A DNA stretch of 64,000 nucleotides from Pseudeuparius sepicola (taxonomy: Eukaryota; Arthropoda; Insecta; Coleoptera; Anthribidae), in the NCBI GenBank assembly GCA_963920635.1, contig OY987298.1:113636035-113700034 (forward strand). Direction: 5' to 3'. Both the position numbers and the translations under genes were made by a program. Below, one piece after another: positions 23,881 to 34,365 of this stretch. The first letter of the stretch is position 1. Each line of letters opens with the position of its first letter. A model generated the notes under the pieces. It saw nothing but the letters and a program-made list of their open reading frames with translations. It was not told the DNA's origin and did no database searches.

Positions 23881-24511
23881 CGTAAACACTGAGCGAGGCT
23901 GCCTCGCGAGGCAGCCTCGCGCAGTGGATACCTGTGCCTCACTATATTGCGCGGCAGCCTCGCGAGCATGCGCAACTGCCTCACCTCGAGCCGATTTCAG
24001 TCGGTTTTTGATCACGATCAAAGCTAGTCGGACGCGCAGTGTGTGTTTTTTATTTTACCCTACCTCGCATGGATCAGGACAAGTGCCTTGAGTTAATCGA
24101 ACTAATCACGTTGGCTAAATATTCAAATTCCGTTGTCATCCTAGTAAAATTTTTTATAGTCTCTTCAACAGACTCATAAGCCATATTGTCTATTACCATA
24201 TTGAAGCCGTTTACGGAACATTTGTTTTACCCACCAACGGTGCTTCCGGCGTTCTTTATTTTTCCTCTTTATAATTGTCAACGCAATAAAAGAAAAACTT
24301 GCAATAGCTTCAGGAGGAAATCGAAATACCATTTTATTTCAGAGCAAACGATGGAAACTCTATTGCTGCCTCGCATGTACTGAGGGCTCACCTTGCCTCA
24401 ACGTCTTGTCTTGCTCAACACAAAATATCACCACATGCGCAAACATCGGTGAGGCTGCCTCGCGAGGACGCTTCATGAGACAGCCTCACTCAATATGTCA
24501 TTTTACCTTGT
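23881..24511. repeat. CpG-rich repeat with GAGGCTGCCTCGCGAGG motifs
   Basis: Both ends carry the self-complementary motif GAGGCTGCCTCGCGAGG (about 23895 and 24450), and CCTCGCGAGC recurs near 23956. The start AAGCCGCGTAAACACTGAG resembles PIF/Harbinger ends such as the one at 31630. The right end (GCCTCACTCAATATG) is a weaker inverse match, so superfamily is uncertain. It replaces about 60 bp of the host repeat. No protein is recognised. Confidence 0.45.
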
Positions 24512-25040
24512 CAAATTAAAGGGACATAACAAACAATCATTTTATTTTATTTTGTTATAACTTATAAAGACAAATTTGCAAGCTTTTATTTCATAAACAA
24601 TTCTGCAACAATGATGCAGACAAACAGCGCTATGCACAGGTCTTTAATATAGTGTTGGCCCAGGAACTGCAGCCAGACACCGCAACCGATTCAGTTTAGA
24701 CTTTCTTAAAGAGAGGTCGTTACTAATAAATCGATTGGTATGAATGGGTAACTTGAACAATTTTTTTTTATTTCTTTAATATGTTTGCCTATCTATAGAA
24801 AGAGCACGTACCAAATATCAGCCCTCAAATCGCAATATTTAATTTGCAATAAATAATTAAAGTTCTGACCGCAAGCTATTCATTTAAAACGGCACGAAAA
24901 GCGCGGGAATGGTTTTATTTATTTATTTACTACAATTAATACATTACGGAATGGTTTTCATTCCAAATAGTACCTAATTATATAAAAAAAAAGACAATAC
25001 AACAATTACCAAGGCCAAGATTCTGGCCGAGGTCACAGAC

Positions 25041-25340
25041 CTACATGAGACCAAATCTCAGACCATGTTTAAGTGTGTACAAACTTGTGCTGAAAACATC
25101 ACAATCGGAAAAGAAAAGGTTGTAATTATAACACAAGCGGTCAACAACTGCCCTCTGTCCATAGTTTGTTCGATGTCTCCTAACATGAAAAAGGACAGTG
25201 TGACGTGTCCTGCGCAAAGGAACTAAAAAGTTTATCTGTTCCAAAAGAGCACCGCAGTTCATTACACCGTTCAACAGTTTAAACAAAGAGAAGAAAAGAG
25301 CCAGTTTTCTTCTGTTCTTGAGGCTCTGTATTCCACACAA
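25041..25340 (-). pseudogene. C-terminal tail of the non-LTR ORF2, frameshifted
   Basis: The stretch continues the post-RT domain of the preceding frame after a shift, with a basic, Leu/Cys-containing sequence (RRKLALFFSLFKLLNGVMNC). It ends at a stop about 110 bp before the TAAA tail, the usual distance for a short 3' UTR. Confidence 0.65.
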
Positions 25341-25360
25341 TAGCAGTCTTGTCTCGTAGC

Positions 25361-26731
25361 TTATATCACGGTAGGGGAAACGAAGCTAAAGAAGTAATAC
25401 CTGACAAACTTCCTTTGCACTCTCTCAATTCTTTCGATATGACAAGAGTAGTTAGGCTGCCAAATAATAGAGCAGTATTCAAGAATGCTTCTAACAAGGC
25501 ACTTATATAAGGACATTATGGCTCTGCTATCGACAATGTTCCGGGAGTGCCTCATAATGAAGCCAAGCATTCTAAAGGCCCTGCAAACAATTGAGTCGAT
25601 GTGTTGTATAAATGTTAGACTACTGTCAAACGTGACACCAAGGTCATTGACTGATGTGCTGTTTACCAGGGCTGTATTATCGATTATGAAAGCATTTTGA
25701 ATAGGACTAGGAGATCTTGAAAAGCTTATTGTTATACATTTAGAGATATTGAGAGAGAGACCATTGGCATGGCACCATTCAGCAAAACAAGTCAGATCAG
25801 TCTGTAGAGAAAGACTGCTATTGGTGTTAGTAGCAAAAAATTTTAAATCGTCCGCAAATAAAAGACATTCGCTATTGTGAAAACAAGATACCGCGTCATT
25901 TATAAATAGTGAAAACAGGATTGGGCCAATATGCGAGCCCTGAGGTACACCACATGTCACCAAAATCTCACAGGACACAGAGTCAAACACAGAGACACGC
26001 TGATACCGTCCACACAAGTAGGACTCAATCCACTTCAAGAAGTTACCGCGCACACCAACTTCAGACAGCTTCTTCAGCAACAGGGCATGGGGAACACTAT
26101 CAAAGGCCTTGGATAAATCAGTATAAACAGCATCGACCTGCAGGCCAGCCTCAATTGAAGAGATTAAGAACTGCTGATAAATGCTGAGGTTAGTTGCCGT
26201 AGAACGCCCCCTGTAGAAGCCATGTTGATTGGGTGAAATGTAGTGTTTGTAAGTTGCATAGAGTTCGTCAGTTAAGATGGATTCGAACAATTTAGGTATA
26301 ATTGATGCAATTGAAATACCTCTATAGTTGGTTATGTCGGATCTATCACCTTTCTTGTATACAGGGATAAGTTTAGAGAACTTCCAGTCCGACGGAAATC
26401 TACCATCGTCAAAGGAACGCTGGAACATCAGACTCAGGGGGAGTGAGAGGGAGTCGTGATACCCCTTAAAAAAGATGGACGGCAAACCATCAGGCCCAGC
26501 GTTCTTGGATGAATCCAAAGAATCAATCCTGAGAGCGACATCTTCAGGGGTAAAAGTATGAACTGCCAGCATTGACGAAAAGGGGATAGGCGGAACATCA
26601 TCAACGTCAGTCTGAGCTGCAGAGTAGCATCCTCGAAAATGATCAGCGAAAGCATAGGCACTTTCACCGGAATCACTCATCACACGATCCCTGTATCTCA
26701 TCGTTTTGGGAAGACCATTGTCTCTGCACAA
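25361..26731 (-). pseudogene. Non-LTR reverse transcriptase (ORF2 fragment)
   Basis: This frame of about 456 codons covers the whole RT domain. The order is NAGPDGLPSIFFK (finger block), YRGISIASIIPKLFE, QHGFYRGRSTATNL, DLSKAFDSVPH (first catalytic Asp), GVPQGSHIGPILFSLFIND and the catalytic FADD in LLFADDLKFF. The thumb region has the DLGVTFDSSLTF motif. The frame ends in a non-family tail near 25361; the true C-terminus continues in another frame at 25041-25340 (MCGIQSLKNRRK...), so there is one frameshift. The endonuclease domain is missing through 5' truncation. The enzyme would copy element RNA at a nicked target. CR1/Jockey group; the catalytic residues are intact but the copy is not functional. 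Confidence 0.85.
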
Positions 26732-27510
26732 GTTTTTAACAAATGACCAGAAGTGCTTTGTTTTGACGTCATATAGCTCGATCGATCAGAAGGCAGTGAC
26801 AGGAGTGACAGCTACACAGAATTAGGAAAGGAAGAATGGAAATTGAACGTTAAAATAAACAGTTCGGCAACCCATTTCCAGATGTAGGTCAAAAATAAAA
26901 ACCACCTAAAAATCAAAATTTAACAAGCACTTCTTTAACTGAGGCCACAGGACTAGTAATTCTTAGGTTTCGGGTTCAATCGCACAAGAAGTTTTTTTTT
27001 TAATTATCACTGCATTCGACCTTTCTTGGCCTCGAAGAGAGTTTTAAGAAACGAGACAACAAGGCCATTAAACAACCTCCTCGGCCAAAAAAGTGTGCTT
27101 ACCTACGCATCTCGCAATGTAAATAATTATTTAATACAGCAGCACACTATTCTCAAACATTATCAACAATATCAAGACTGCGATAGACTATAATAAGACG
27201 GATGGACAAGGATGGGACGTTCTCGTTGATCTTTCTAAACAAAGCTTGCGTGGTTCTGTAGTTTTTATACATGTGCCGCCGCCCATATTAGTTGATACAT
27301 GGTGCCGCCACCCACCAGAGGCGCCACCACCAACGAGCTAGTTGACGTCACAACCAAGGAGGGCGCGTTACAAGAATGATTTGAATTATGCAGTTTTTAA
27401 TTGCTTATATTTATTACATAAAAATAAAAAATGAGTTTTTTTTCTGAATGGAAATAAATTACGTTTGAAAGCATAATTTTTCAAATTTAATTTTTGTGCA
27501 AGTTCCCCAT

Positions 27511-28602
27511 TGGTTCCAGAGGTGAGTGTATTTATTTTCAAGAATTCAAAAAAAATATATTAAATTTTTTATCAGTACACACTCTAATGCACATATTAAG
27601 CCGCTTATTTGAAAGCAAATTAAGGTGTTCTCCGTTTTTGAAGAGAAATGGAGGTAAAACATACATTGTCCATATTTTCCCACATCGAATAATTTATCAC
27701 TGCACAAAAGGACAACATCTTCAGATCAAGCCGAGTTATTACACATAAATATTAACCGATAAAAACTAATGCACATTACTTAAAGAAATTGGCAAAACTA
27801 ATGAGAATTATGGCAGTTTGTTATGTTTGTTCTCCAGCAAACATGGCTGTCAACTTGTGATGTCATATAAAAATTATCAATAGGTCATAAAATTTGTCAT
27901 AGAAGAACCTACGACAAGAACTATAGGAGTGAGGCCCCATTGACACTGACTTTGCGAAGTCACGTTAAACGTTGCCACATCTATATGGGGCAGCTTGGCC
28001 AGAGCCCCTTACCAGTCTGCATTCGCACAACACATTTTTGGTTTTCGATGCAAACTTGGTTGGGTCGACCAGTTCACGATGCGACATGTATTATTACTAG
28101 AACTTTTTACAGGCTAAAAACAAATTGGTTGCTATTATCTATTTTTTAGCGGGTTACCAAGTGATTAATAGTTATTTTTAACTTGCTTTTATTAGCTTCA
28201 CTTGTATGTAAATTGTTAATAAAGCTAGCAAATCGATTTTCACCCACTTTGAAATGTCATATCGATCTGAAATTTTGCAAACTTATTCAATTCCGGTAAT
28301 AATACAATATTATGGTATCATCGAGCTCCAATATGAGGCTAATACAGTGTGATAAATAAAGTCTGTATCACAAGTAAACGTTTATTGTTTGCAGAGCTAT
28401 TAAAAAAGAATTGTTTTAATTTAGAAATAATAAATAATAACTTGGATAACAAGTAACAAAATTTATAAAACACAATCGACTTGGGTGTTGATTAAATCGT
28501 TATAATAACATAGCATGATAAGGCACCAGAAAATGTCCAACACTTTTACACAAATAATGTTATTTTACAAATAATATAATTTTTTTATTTTTCAGTCAAC
28601 AA
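27511..28602. other. AT-rich non-coding stretch
   Basis: Frames at 27494-27748 and 27940-28149 have no recognisable domain. No TIR pairs or RT motifs were seen. Confidence 0.45.
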
Positions 28603-29910
28603 TAGGGTTTCCAGTCCCGGTATTTAGTACCGGGATTGTCCCGGGATTTTATCCAAAAAGTGTGGTCCCGGGATTTTCCTCATGATCCCGAAACCTTAAA
28701 AGTCCCGAATTTTTTTATTACGTCATAAACACGCCACCATTGAACGGCCAATAGGCCGACACAACGCAACGAAGCGGTTAGGACGTAATTTCCCTGAAAG
28801 CGTAAAGAACTAAGGTATGGGTCGTAGGGGATTGACTGGCATTCATCTTTGGTATTAGGTGTTACGATTCTAGGCCGTGAAGCCCGTGACGCTGTCGCAT
28901 GTGACCTTACCCCTTAGTGTAATACAGTACTGTGTGGTTGAGTGGTGTATCCTTATACTGGGTGAGTCAGAATGTATAGTAAATACTTTAAAGGGGTGTT
29001 CGGCAGGTGGTTTTAAGGGGGTCTTTCATATAAAATTTTTCGATTTGGGCTTTCCTTGCCAAGTTATTCGGGTCTACAGGGTGACCCAAAAGTATTTCTT
29101 TTTAATTATATCTCAATAACGGCGCTACTTAAAAATTTGAAATTTGGTATATTTTATCTACTTACTAGAAGACGCCTTAGGGTAGTTTATTCATTTACCA
29201 TAAAAAAGGGTAAAAACTAACAAACCATATTATTTTTTTTGCTCAAACTTTTTTGATGTTATCTTTTTGGTCTTGCAGGTCCATCATTTGAGTGTGATCA
29301 TTTTACAACAAAAGTGTACTCTTGTTTCATAACGATAAAATCAACCGTTTGCGTTGAAATTGGCAAAACGTGCCCCAAAACACTTGTTAACTTCAACATT
29401 CGAAACATAAATTTTTTACCTACCGCTTTCAAAAGTTACACATTGACTATGAAAAATCTTATATGAAAGACCCCCCTTAAAACCACCTGCCGAATACCCC
29501 TTTAAAGTATTTACTATACATTCTGACTCACCCAGTATATAGTTCTTTAAGTAATACATAAAATAGTGGAATTATTACAATTTTTAGATTTTAAACTGAA
29601 ATAAGAATACTTGTTTACTTAGTCCTATATTTAAATTAGTTGGAGTTGGAGCTACTTTAGTTGTGTGTTGTGTTTTTTAAGTAATCTTAGTTTTAGTTTG
29701 GTTATTTTATGTTTGGTATTTTGTAGGTAGGTACTACCCACATCTAAATAAAAATATTACATTTTTATAAACTTTTTCTTACAAAATTTATTTTAAAGAA
29801 ACAAAATTTTGATTTCGGGGCAATTTTTCGGGACTAGTACCGGGACTTAAAATTTGGGCCCAAAGTCCCGAATATGAATACCTTTTCAGTCCTGGGATTT
29901 GGGAACCCTA
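28603..29910. mobile_element. hAT-type element (TAGGGTTTCC ends, CCCGG-rich)
   Basis: The ends TAGGGTTTCC and GGGAACCCTA are inverted. A perfect 8-bp duplication GTCAACAA flanks them (28595-28602 and 29911-29918). Subterminal DNA is full of CCCGGGAT and GGTACTA motifs (TTTAGTACCGGGA left, ACTAGTACCGGGA right), typical of clustered transposase-binding sites. It is 1.31 kb with no transposase, and includes the nested TA element 28956-29537. Confidence 0.85.
28956..29537. mobile_element. TACTGGGTGAGTC-ended TIR element, nested in hAT
   Basis: The ends TACTGGGTGAGTCAGAATGT are exact inverse repeats continuing for about 95 bp (through CCACCTGCCGAA). TA flanks both sides. The interior holds another TACAGGGTGACCC start near 29077 and, in inverse orientation, the CTTGCAGGTCCATCATTT unit also found at 4.8 and 5.3 kb. 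Non-coding, about 580 bp. Confidence 0.75.
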
Positions 29911-30237
29911 GTCAACAATAAAAGCATGCTTTTTAGTTTTTTAAACTATGAGGTATTTGATCTAGTGCAAATAGTGTGACATAATAACAGTGGCAGCTCG
30001 TCCATAGGGGCACTGTAGGGCTACAGCCCCCCCTCAGTAGAAAATACGCTCGCAAACAACAAATACCGTACAGTTCGAGATCAGGCAATCTGGCAATTTT
30101 ACTAGACACTTCGTAGGAATGCTCGGACTCACGATCACGATACACCCAGTATATCATGTTTGAAATGCATCTTCATGGGGAATTAGCTGCCTTCTATCTC
30201 TCCCTACTCCAATCGCTATTGAAGACAAGTTTGACAA
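29911..30237. other. Non-coding, with a possible hAT/SINE-like fragment
   Basis: CAGTGGCAGCTCGTCCATAGGGGCACTG near 29990 resembles the CAGTGGC-type start of scattered hAT-derived repeats, but no matching right end was found. The minus-strand frame across 29933-30157 contains no domain I can name. Confidence 0.35.
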
Positions 30238-31263
30238 TTATAAAGGGTTTTTCAATTGGGACCGGTCGATGTTGGCATCCTGTGGCAGCCATGTTGTTTT
30301 GGTGGTGTCTAATTTGGTGTTTATTATTCAGTCACTAATGCCAAATCACCATGGCAAGTTACACCATTGAGCAGCACGTCCAAATGATAAAACTTTATAT
30401 CAAAATGAGTGTTCGTTAGAGCAAAGGTTGCACGTGTTGCGCCCATTTTATGGCAGACGCGGTGGCCCTTCAAAGTCGACTCTTCAATGTTTGGTGGCCA
30501 AATTCGAGACAACCGGTTTGGTAAACAAGCCGCCAACACCCATACGTCAAAGGAACGCCAGATCGGCCGAGAACATTGCAGCAGTTCGTGAAAGTGTCTA
30601 CGAGAACCCGAGGCAGTCAATTCCTCGCCGTGCACAGGAACTAGGCCTTTCCAAGACTTCAACTTGGTGAATTTTGCGTCGGGACTTGGGCCAACTGACC
30701 CAGGAGCTCGAAGTTAATAATCATAGACAATGCCGTTTGTTCGGCGACTGGGCTTCGGAGCGTTTGGAAGAGGACCCTAATGTTGGCCAAAAAATCATCT
30801 TTAGCGACGAGGCGCATTGTTCGAAATATCGTCCATCATTCCTAATACAAGCTCCCACTCTTCATTGCAGTGTCGTGGCTATTATTAATTTCATATGAAG
30901 CAACTTATAAACACCCGACGGAGATTTTAGCAAACAACATTTATTGTCCAGCAAGAACAAGTAACATTACAATTAATATTCGCCTTAAAAATCCACGAGA
31001 ACCAACCGGACGATTTTGACAATTCGGAGGTGTGACATTTTGTGGCCGGTTGAGGTTGAATACTGACAACAGTAGTGAGTTGGATTCCGAACGGTTTTTT
31101 GAGCGTGAACCACCAACACTAAAAATGTTTCCAAGTACAATAGCAATTTTGTTATATTTTCGACTTTAAAAAATTAAAAAACAAACCTCATAGGCATTCT
31201 TTTGGGGGTTGAACCTAATGCCAGTTAAAATTTCTGTACTGTATTGAAAAATCAACCATCCTA
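30238..31263 (+). mobile_element. Tc1/mariner-like element remnant
   Basis: Imperfect inverted ends containing GGTTTTTCAAT (about 30245) and ATTGAAAAATC (about 31240) enclose a broken transposase gene. TA-rich sequence flanks both ends. The 3' half of the gene is lost or scrambled, leaving about 1.03 kb. Confidence 0.6.
30351..30898 (+). pseudogene. Transposase fragment with N-terminal helix-turn-helix
   Basis: An ATG at 30351 opens MASYTIEQHVQMIKLY, the start of a DNA-binding helix-turn-helix region common in insect Tc1/mariner-related transposases. After a stop and a frameshift the family continues as LRPFYGRRGGPSKSTLQ and FETTGLVNKPPTPIRQRNAR. Then come SIPRRAQELGLSKTSTW (second helix-turn-helix), a stop, and, after a deletion, GQKIIFSDEAHC, the catalytic Asp block of the DDE nuclease. 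The rest of the catalytic domain is absent. The protein would bind and cut TIRs; this copy cannot. The family assignment is confident, the exact superfamily less so. Confidence 0.75.
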
Positions 31264-31348
31264 TATTATTATATTATTCCATGATTTTTTCAATTAAAAT
31301 AAGAAATAAATTTGTCATCGATTTTTCTTTTAAAAAGTTTCAAATATA

Positions 31349-31587
31349 CGAGACCAGAATCATATCATTTGGCCCAGCCAATACTTGTTACATTATTTAA
31401 TTTAGTGTCCTAAGCATATATATCTAGTTTTCTAATTATAATCTTAGTAAAAATTGTTTATAAAAATGTCTCAAATTACAATAATAATAGTTTGATTTAA
31501 TAGTTTTCTTTTGTTTTTAATAATATTGTTTAAAATAAAATAAAAAATAAAATATTGGCTGGGCCAAATGATATGATTCTGGTATCG
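31349..31587. mobile_element. 239-bp MITE, TA-flanked, with mapped related empty site
   Basis: The left arm ACCAGAATCATATCATTTGG..CCCAGCCAATA is mirrored at the right as TATTGGCTGGGCC...GATTCTGGT. TA flanks both sides (31347-31348 and 31588-31589). The sister repeat at about 1380-1400 reads straight through (CAAATGTATATTCAG), showing the insertion point at TA. Non-coding. Confidence 0.8.
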
Positions 31588-31875
31588 TATCTTCAGTTTA
31601 CCAGAAAAACTGAAATGAAAGGTAACTAAAGCCGCATTTACACGGGTCGACCTGAGTCAAACGACTAGGTAGTTCGACTAAAAATCGAAAGTGTAAACAT
31701 TCATTCGACGTGATCGTTCAACTTGCAGCTCCGTCTGACTAAAGTCGAATACTTGTCTACTTTTTGGGTTCAACTAGAGTATTGATATTGTATTTTAAAC
31801 GCGCGTATTATATTGAGGGACCATCCGCATTGCAAAATTATATTCTAGGTTCTAGGAATCAAAGAAAGCCCAAAA

Positions 31876-31923
31876 TGGCCAAGAAGTGGTCAGATAATGA
31901 TATGGCGCTTTTTTGGACTTCTA
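31876..31923 (+). pseudogene. Start of Harbinger Myb/SANT-like DNA-binding protein
   Basis: ATG opens MAKKWSDNDMALFWTS, matching the K-W-S/T-D-x-x first helix of the Myb/SANT-like protein that accompanies PIF/Harbinger transposases and helps bring the nuclease to DNA. After 16 codons it is cut by the TACAGGGTG element at 31924. The short length limits certainty; the context inside Harbinger ends supports it. Confidence 0.5.
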
Positions 31924-32611
31924 CAGGGTGATTCAAAACTATGCGGCACCCTTTCAGGGGCGTACTTTACTCGTTAAAATAAGACGAAAAGTTCATATTG
32001 ACATTTGTCCAAAAACTCTTCATTACGAAAATACAGGGTGATTAAACTTTTTAAAAAATATCGATTAACAATCAATTATTTTTTTATGCCTTAGCGCCTT
32101 ACTAGTAACAAAAATTACATACTCCTACTGCCATTCCATTTGAAAATTATTTCGTTTACTTCAAGACAAGACAAGACGACAAATCCGAAAACTCCAACTT
32201 TCCGCGAAAGGGAGAGAGATATGAAAAAAATGAAAGAGGCATTTTTTGTTCCAAATTGTATTGTTTATTCAATAACATAATAAATTGTTGTATTGTACAG
32301 GGCCATACTATTTTTTTTTGTTTAATTTATGGTACCGATTACCCTTACTTCCGCCACTAGATACTTTCGCGACCTGATATTAGCATTTCTTATGTCACCC
32401 TATGATGGTATTATTGTGTACCATATTTGGTTTAAATATTCTTATTGGTTTGGAAGGTATAAAGAAAAATCGATATATTTTTTCAAAGTTTAATCACCCT
32501 GTATCCTCGAAACGAAGAGTTTTTGGACCCATGTTAATATGAACTTTTCGTCTTATTTTAACGAGTAAATTACGGCCCTGAAAGGGTGCCGCATAGTTTT
32601 GAATCACCCTG
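31924..32611. mobile_element. TACAGGGTGATTC TIR element with ~140-bp arms
   Basis: CAGGGTGATTCAAAACTATG at the left and its inverse at the right continue through CGGCACCCTTTCAGGG...TTAAAATAAGACGAAAAGTTC. TA flanks (31922-31923 and 32612-32613) mark the target. A second inner CAGGGTGATTAAACTTT pair lies just inside the arms (about 32033 and 32493). It is 688 bp and non-coding. Partial copy at 12.74-13.07 kb. Confidence 0.75.
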
Positions 32612-32619
32612 TATAAAAA

Positions 32620-32856
32620 TCAATAATTAAATTGTTCTTCAGACATCCGTAGGTGGTTCCGATAAGACTGTGGATCTTCTATAGCTAACTCTTTTAGCAA
32701 AGTATTTGATGCTCCATACACGGTACGCCGTAATATCCATAGGCGCGTCCATAGTCTACGTTTTCTGTTTTTCTTTTTAACAATTTCTGAAAGCTGTTCC
32801 CTCAATGACTCACAAATAATTAAGATTCCAGCACGCACTTCATTATTTTTCGCCAT
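32620..32856 (-). pseudogene. Harbinger nuclease (HARBI1-like), N-terminal fragment
   Basis: From ATG at 32856 the frame runs 78 codons. It has the family's basic RRLWTRLWILRR segment followed by YGASNTLLKELAIEDPQSYRNHLRMSEEQF, the conserved region preceding the DDE nuclease fold in PIF/Harbinger transposases and HARBI1. The frame stops at 32620 where the nested element begins. None of the catalytic residues remain, so it is a dead fragment. Confidence 0.8.
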
Positions 32857-33290
32857 TTTTAAAATCGTCTTAAAATTAGATTTTGGTATATACGTGTAAA
32901 CAAATCTGGATATTCGACTAAAGTCAAACTACCTAGTCGTTCGACTCAGGTCGACCTGTGAAAACACGGCTTAAATGTCAAAATTGTATGATTTATCTCA
33001 GATTTCCTATTTTAATAAATTATTTTTCCCATTGATTGATTTTTATTACAATAAATAAGACAACTATTCCCATAGATTAAGAATTTCCTATTCCATACCC
33101 AGCTCCCGGTTCAGCAATTATCGACCATAACATGATGACCAGAGCTTGAAATAATAACGGGCGGGGCACGGGGAAGATGAGGGGAGAGGAGCGAGGCATG
33201 AGATACGCCGATCACATGACTGATGCGACAAATGTTAGCTGCCTAGCTCAGATTAGTCGCCCGTTTACATGAAGGTTGGGTATCTTCTCA

Positions 33291-33865
33291 GATATCTTTG
33301 GTTAGACTTAGTTGTCATGTTGTCACAAGGGCATTTGAGGGTTATAAATAGTCATCAAACTGTGAAATCAACATATTTATATCCTGTTTATAGCGTTTGT
33401 TCAAAATTGAGTGGGATATTAACTTTGATCTTTGATGTTGTAATATGTGACTTTCCTGATAAAGGGGCTCTAGTCACCACAATAATTGATTCAACTTCTC
33501 TCAGCAAAAGTTTTGCACCAAAATAACTACTTACGTATCAAACTCAAAGCAATATTCTAAATGGGGTATCTAGAATGAAACATAACCAATAATAGTAATA
33601 ACTATTAAGCCTGAACCCTTAGACTATCTACTTTAGAGAACATCCACCATTGAAATGAAATTTTTTTCAACTGCACATTAAATGAGGAAACCTTGAAATT
33701 ATGTTAGCCTCTGCATGACCAGTGTTTAAAAAACAAGATATATAGGATCCACAGAATCAAAGATCAATAACCAATATTGACAGAATGTGGTCCATTTCCC
33801 ATAGATGCAAAAAGAAAAATTCAGGTCAATCTAGGGCCAGAGTTAATGGAACTGTTTGTGTTGGC
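33291..33865. other. Non-coding stretch
   Basis: The frame at 33269-33526 shows no domain. No TIR, RT motif or tandem array was recognised. Confidence 0.4.
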
Positions 33866-34365
33866 TAGGGTTTCCAGTCCGGGATCCCGGGATCTCGAAA
33901 TCCCGGAGGGGTTTTAGACGGGATCCTGGGGATCCCGGTGGGGTCTCGAAAATCCCGGGTTGACATATAGCGGTCCCGAAAATCCCAATTTTTTTAAAAT
34001 GATCGAACTTTAATCTGTTCTCGACGGTTTTTGTGTAAAATGCATTTTTTTGTACTTTATCGGCGTTTTATTTAGTTTTACCCAGGTTATTTACGTATTT
34101 ATTATGATACAACCGGGGATTCACCTATCGCCTAATATAATATTATGTAGGTAAATATATAAAAATGTTTTTATTTTTGTGTTTTTTTAATAATTTTTTT
34201 CCGTATGTCTGCATTTTCATTTGCTATTGCTAATATTACGTATTTTAATAAAAATATTATTAGGATTGATCTCGGGATCCCGGGATCCAAAACGGGATCC
34301 CGGGATTTGGATTTTCATCCCGGGATCTCAAAACAGGATCCCGATCCCGAAAATTGGAAACCCTA
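33866..34365. mobile_element. hAT-type element, second family member (GGGATCCCGGGATC-rich)
   Basis: The ends TAGGGTTTCCA and TGGAAACCCTA are inverted. The flanks GTGTTGGC (33858-33865) and GCATTGGC (34366-34373) form an 8-bp duplication with two mismatches. Subterminal regions consist largely of GGGATCCCGGGATC/CCCGATCCCG units. 500 bp, non-coding. Same terminal motif as 28603-29910 but a different interior. Confidence 0.8.

Larger units (their letters stand above)
20015..24668 (+). mobile_element. CTGGACC-type TIR element, copy 3, broken by several insertions
   Basis: Pieces collinear with the complete copies lie at about 20015-20395, 22888-23009, 23773-23880 and 24512-24668. The first begins GGACTGACACTATATTAAAG (preceded by a short tandem duplication of the same end at 19988). 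The last finishes GTCTTTAATATAGTGTTGGC. Between them sit unrecognised DNA plus a non-LTR element, a foldback and a CpG-rich repeat. The order of pieces matches copy 2, so one ancestral element was split. Confidence 0.65.
24917..26759 (-). mobile_element. Non-LTR retrotransposon (5'-truncated), inserted in copy A
   Basis: The minus strand carries the ORF2 RT plus C-terminal region and ends in a (TAAA)n tail (24917-24930). GTTTT is duplicated at both edges (24912-24916 and 26760-26764). The uninterrupted target GGAATGGTTTTGACGTCA-like sequence is preserved at 51965-51990 in copy B, which fixes both junctions. Truncation falls in the ORF2 linker, since the first readable residues before the main frame are FWSFVKNLC. 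About 1.84 kb. Confidence 0.85.
24744..27510 (-). mobile_element. ATGGGGAACTT-ended TIR element, copy A, split by a non-LTR element
   Basis: The left end ATGGGTAACTTGAACAATTT and right end AAGTTCCCCAT are inverted. The interior is an inverted, diverged copy of 49159-52385. Shared segments include GCGCGGGAATGGTTTT, TCGATCGATC, AACAGTTCGGC, CCTCGGCCAAAAAAG and GGAGGGCGCGTTACAAGAAT. A 1.84 kb non-LTR element interrupts it at 24917-26759. Without that insert it is about 0.92 kb. It carries no transposase. Confidence 0.75.
31630..32971. mobile_element. PIF/Harbinger element remnant
   Basis: The ends AGCCGCATTTACACGGGTCG and (inverse of right) AGCCGTGTTTTCACAGGTCG are inverted. They continue as CGACCTGAGTC(A/G)AACGACTAGGTAGTT, and TAA flanks both sides (31627-31629 and 32972-32974), the 3-bp target typical of PIF/Harbinger. 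It retains the start of a Myb-like ORF on the plus strand (31876) and of the nuclease ORF on the minus strand (32856), pointing toward each other as in intact Harbingers. The middle is lost and a TACAGGGTG element (31924-32611) sits in it. Confidence 0.8.
31275..33290 (+). repeat. Dispersed repeat, second copy, with two insertions
   Basis: It is collinear with 1335-1830: TTTTAAAAAGTTTCAAATATA, then TCTTCAGTTTACCAGAAAAA, then GTCAAAATTGTATGATTT, and finally the CGGGCGGGGCACGGGG-type part and GTTGGGTATCTTCT. It is interrupted by a 239-bp MITE (31349-31587) and a Harbinger element (31630-32971). Non-coding. Confidence 0.65.

Noticed and set aside
26940..27005. Box-B-like GGTTCAATCGC followed by a T-run
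   Set aside because: No box A at proper spacing or tRNA fold; it lies inside a TIR element present in two copies.
30324..30662. 112-codon minus-strand frame
   Set aside because: It is the antisense shadow of the helix-turn-helix transposase remnant.
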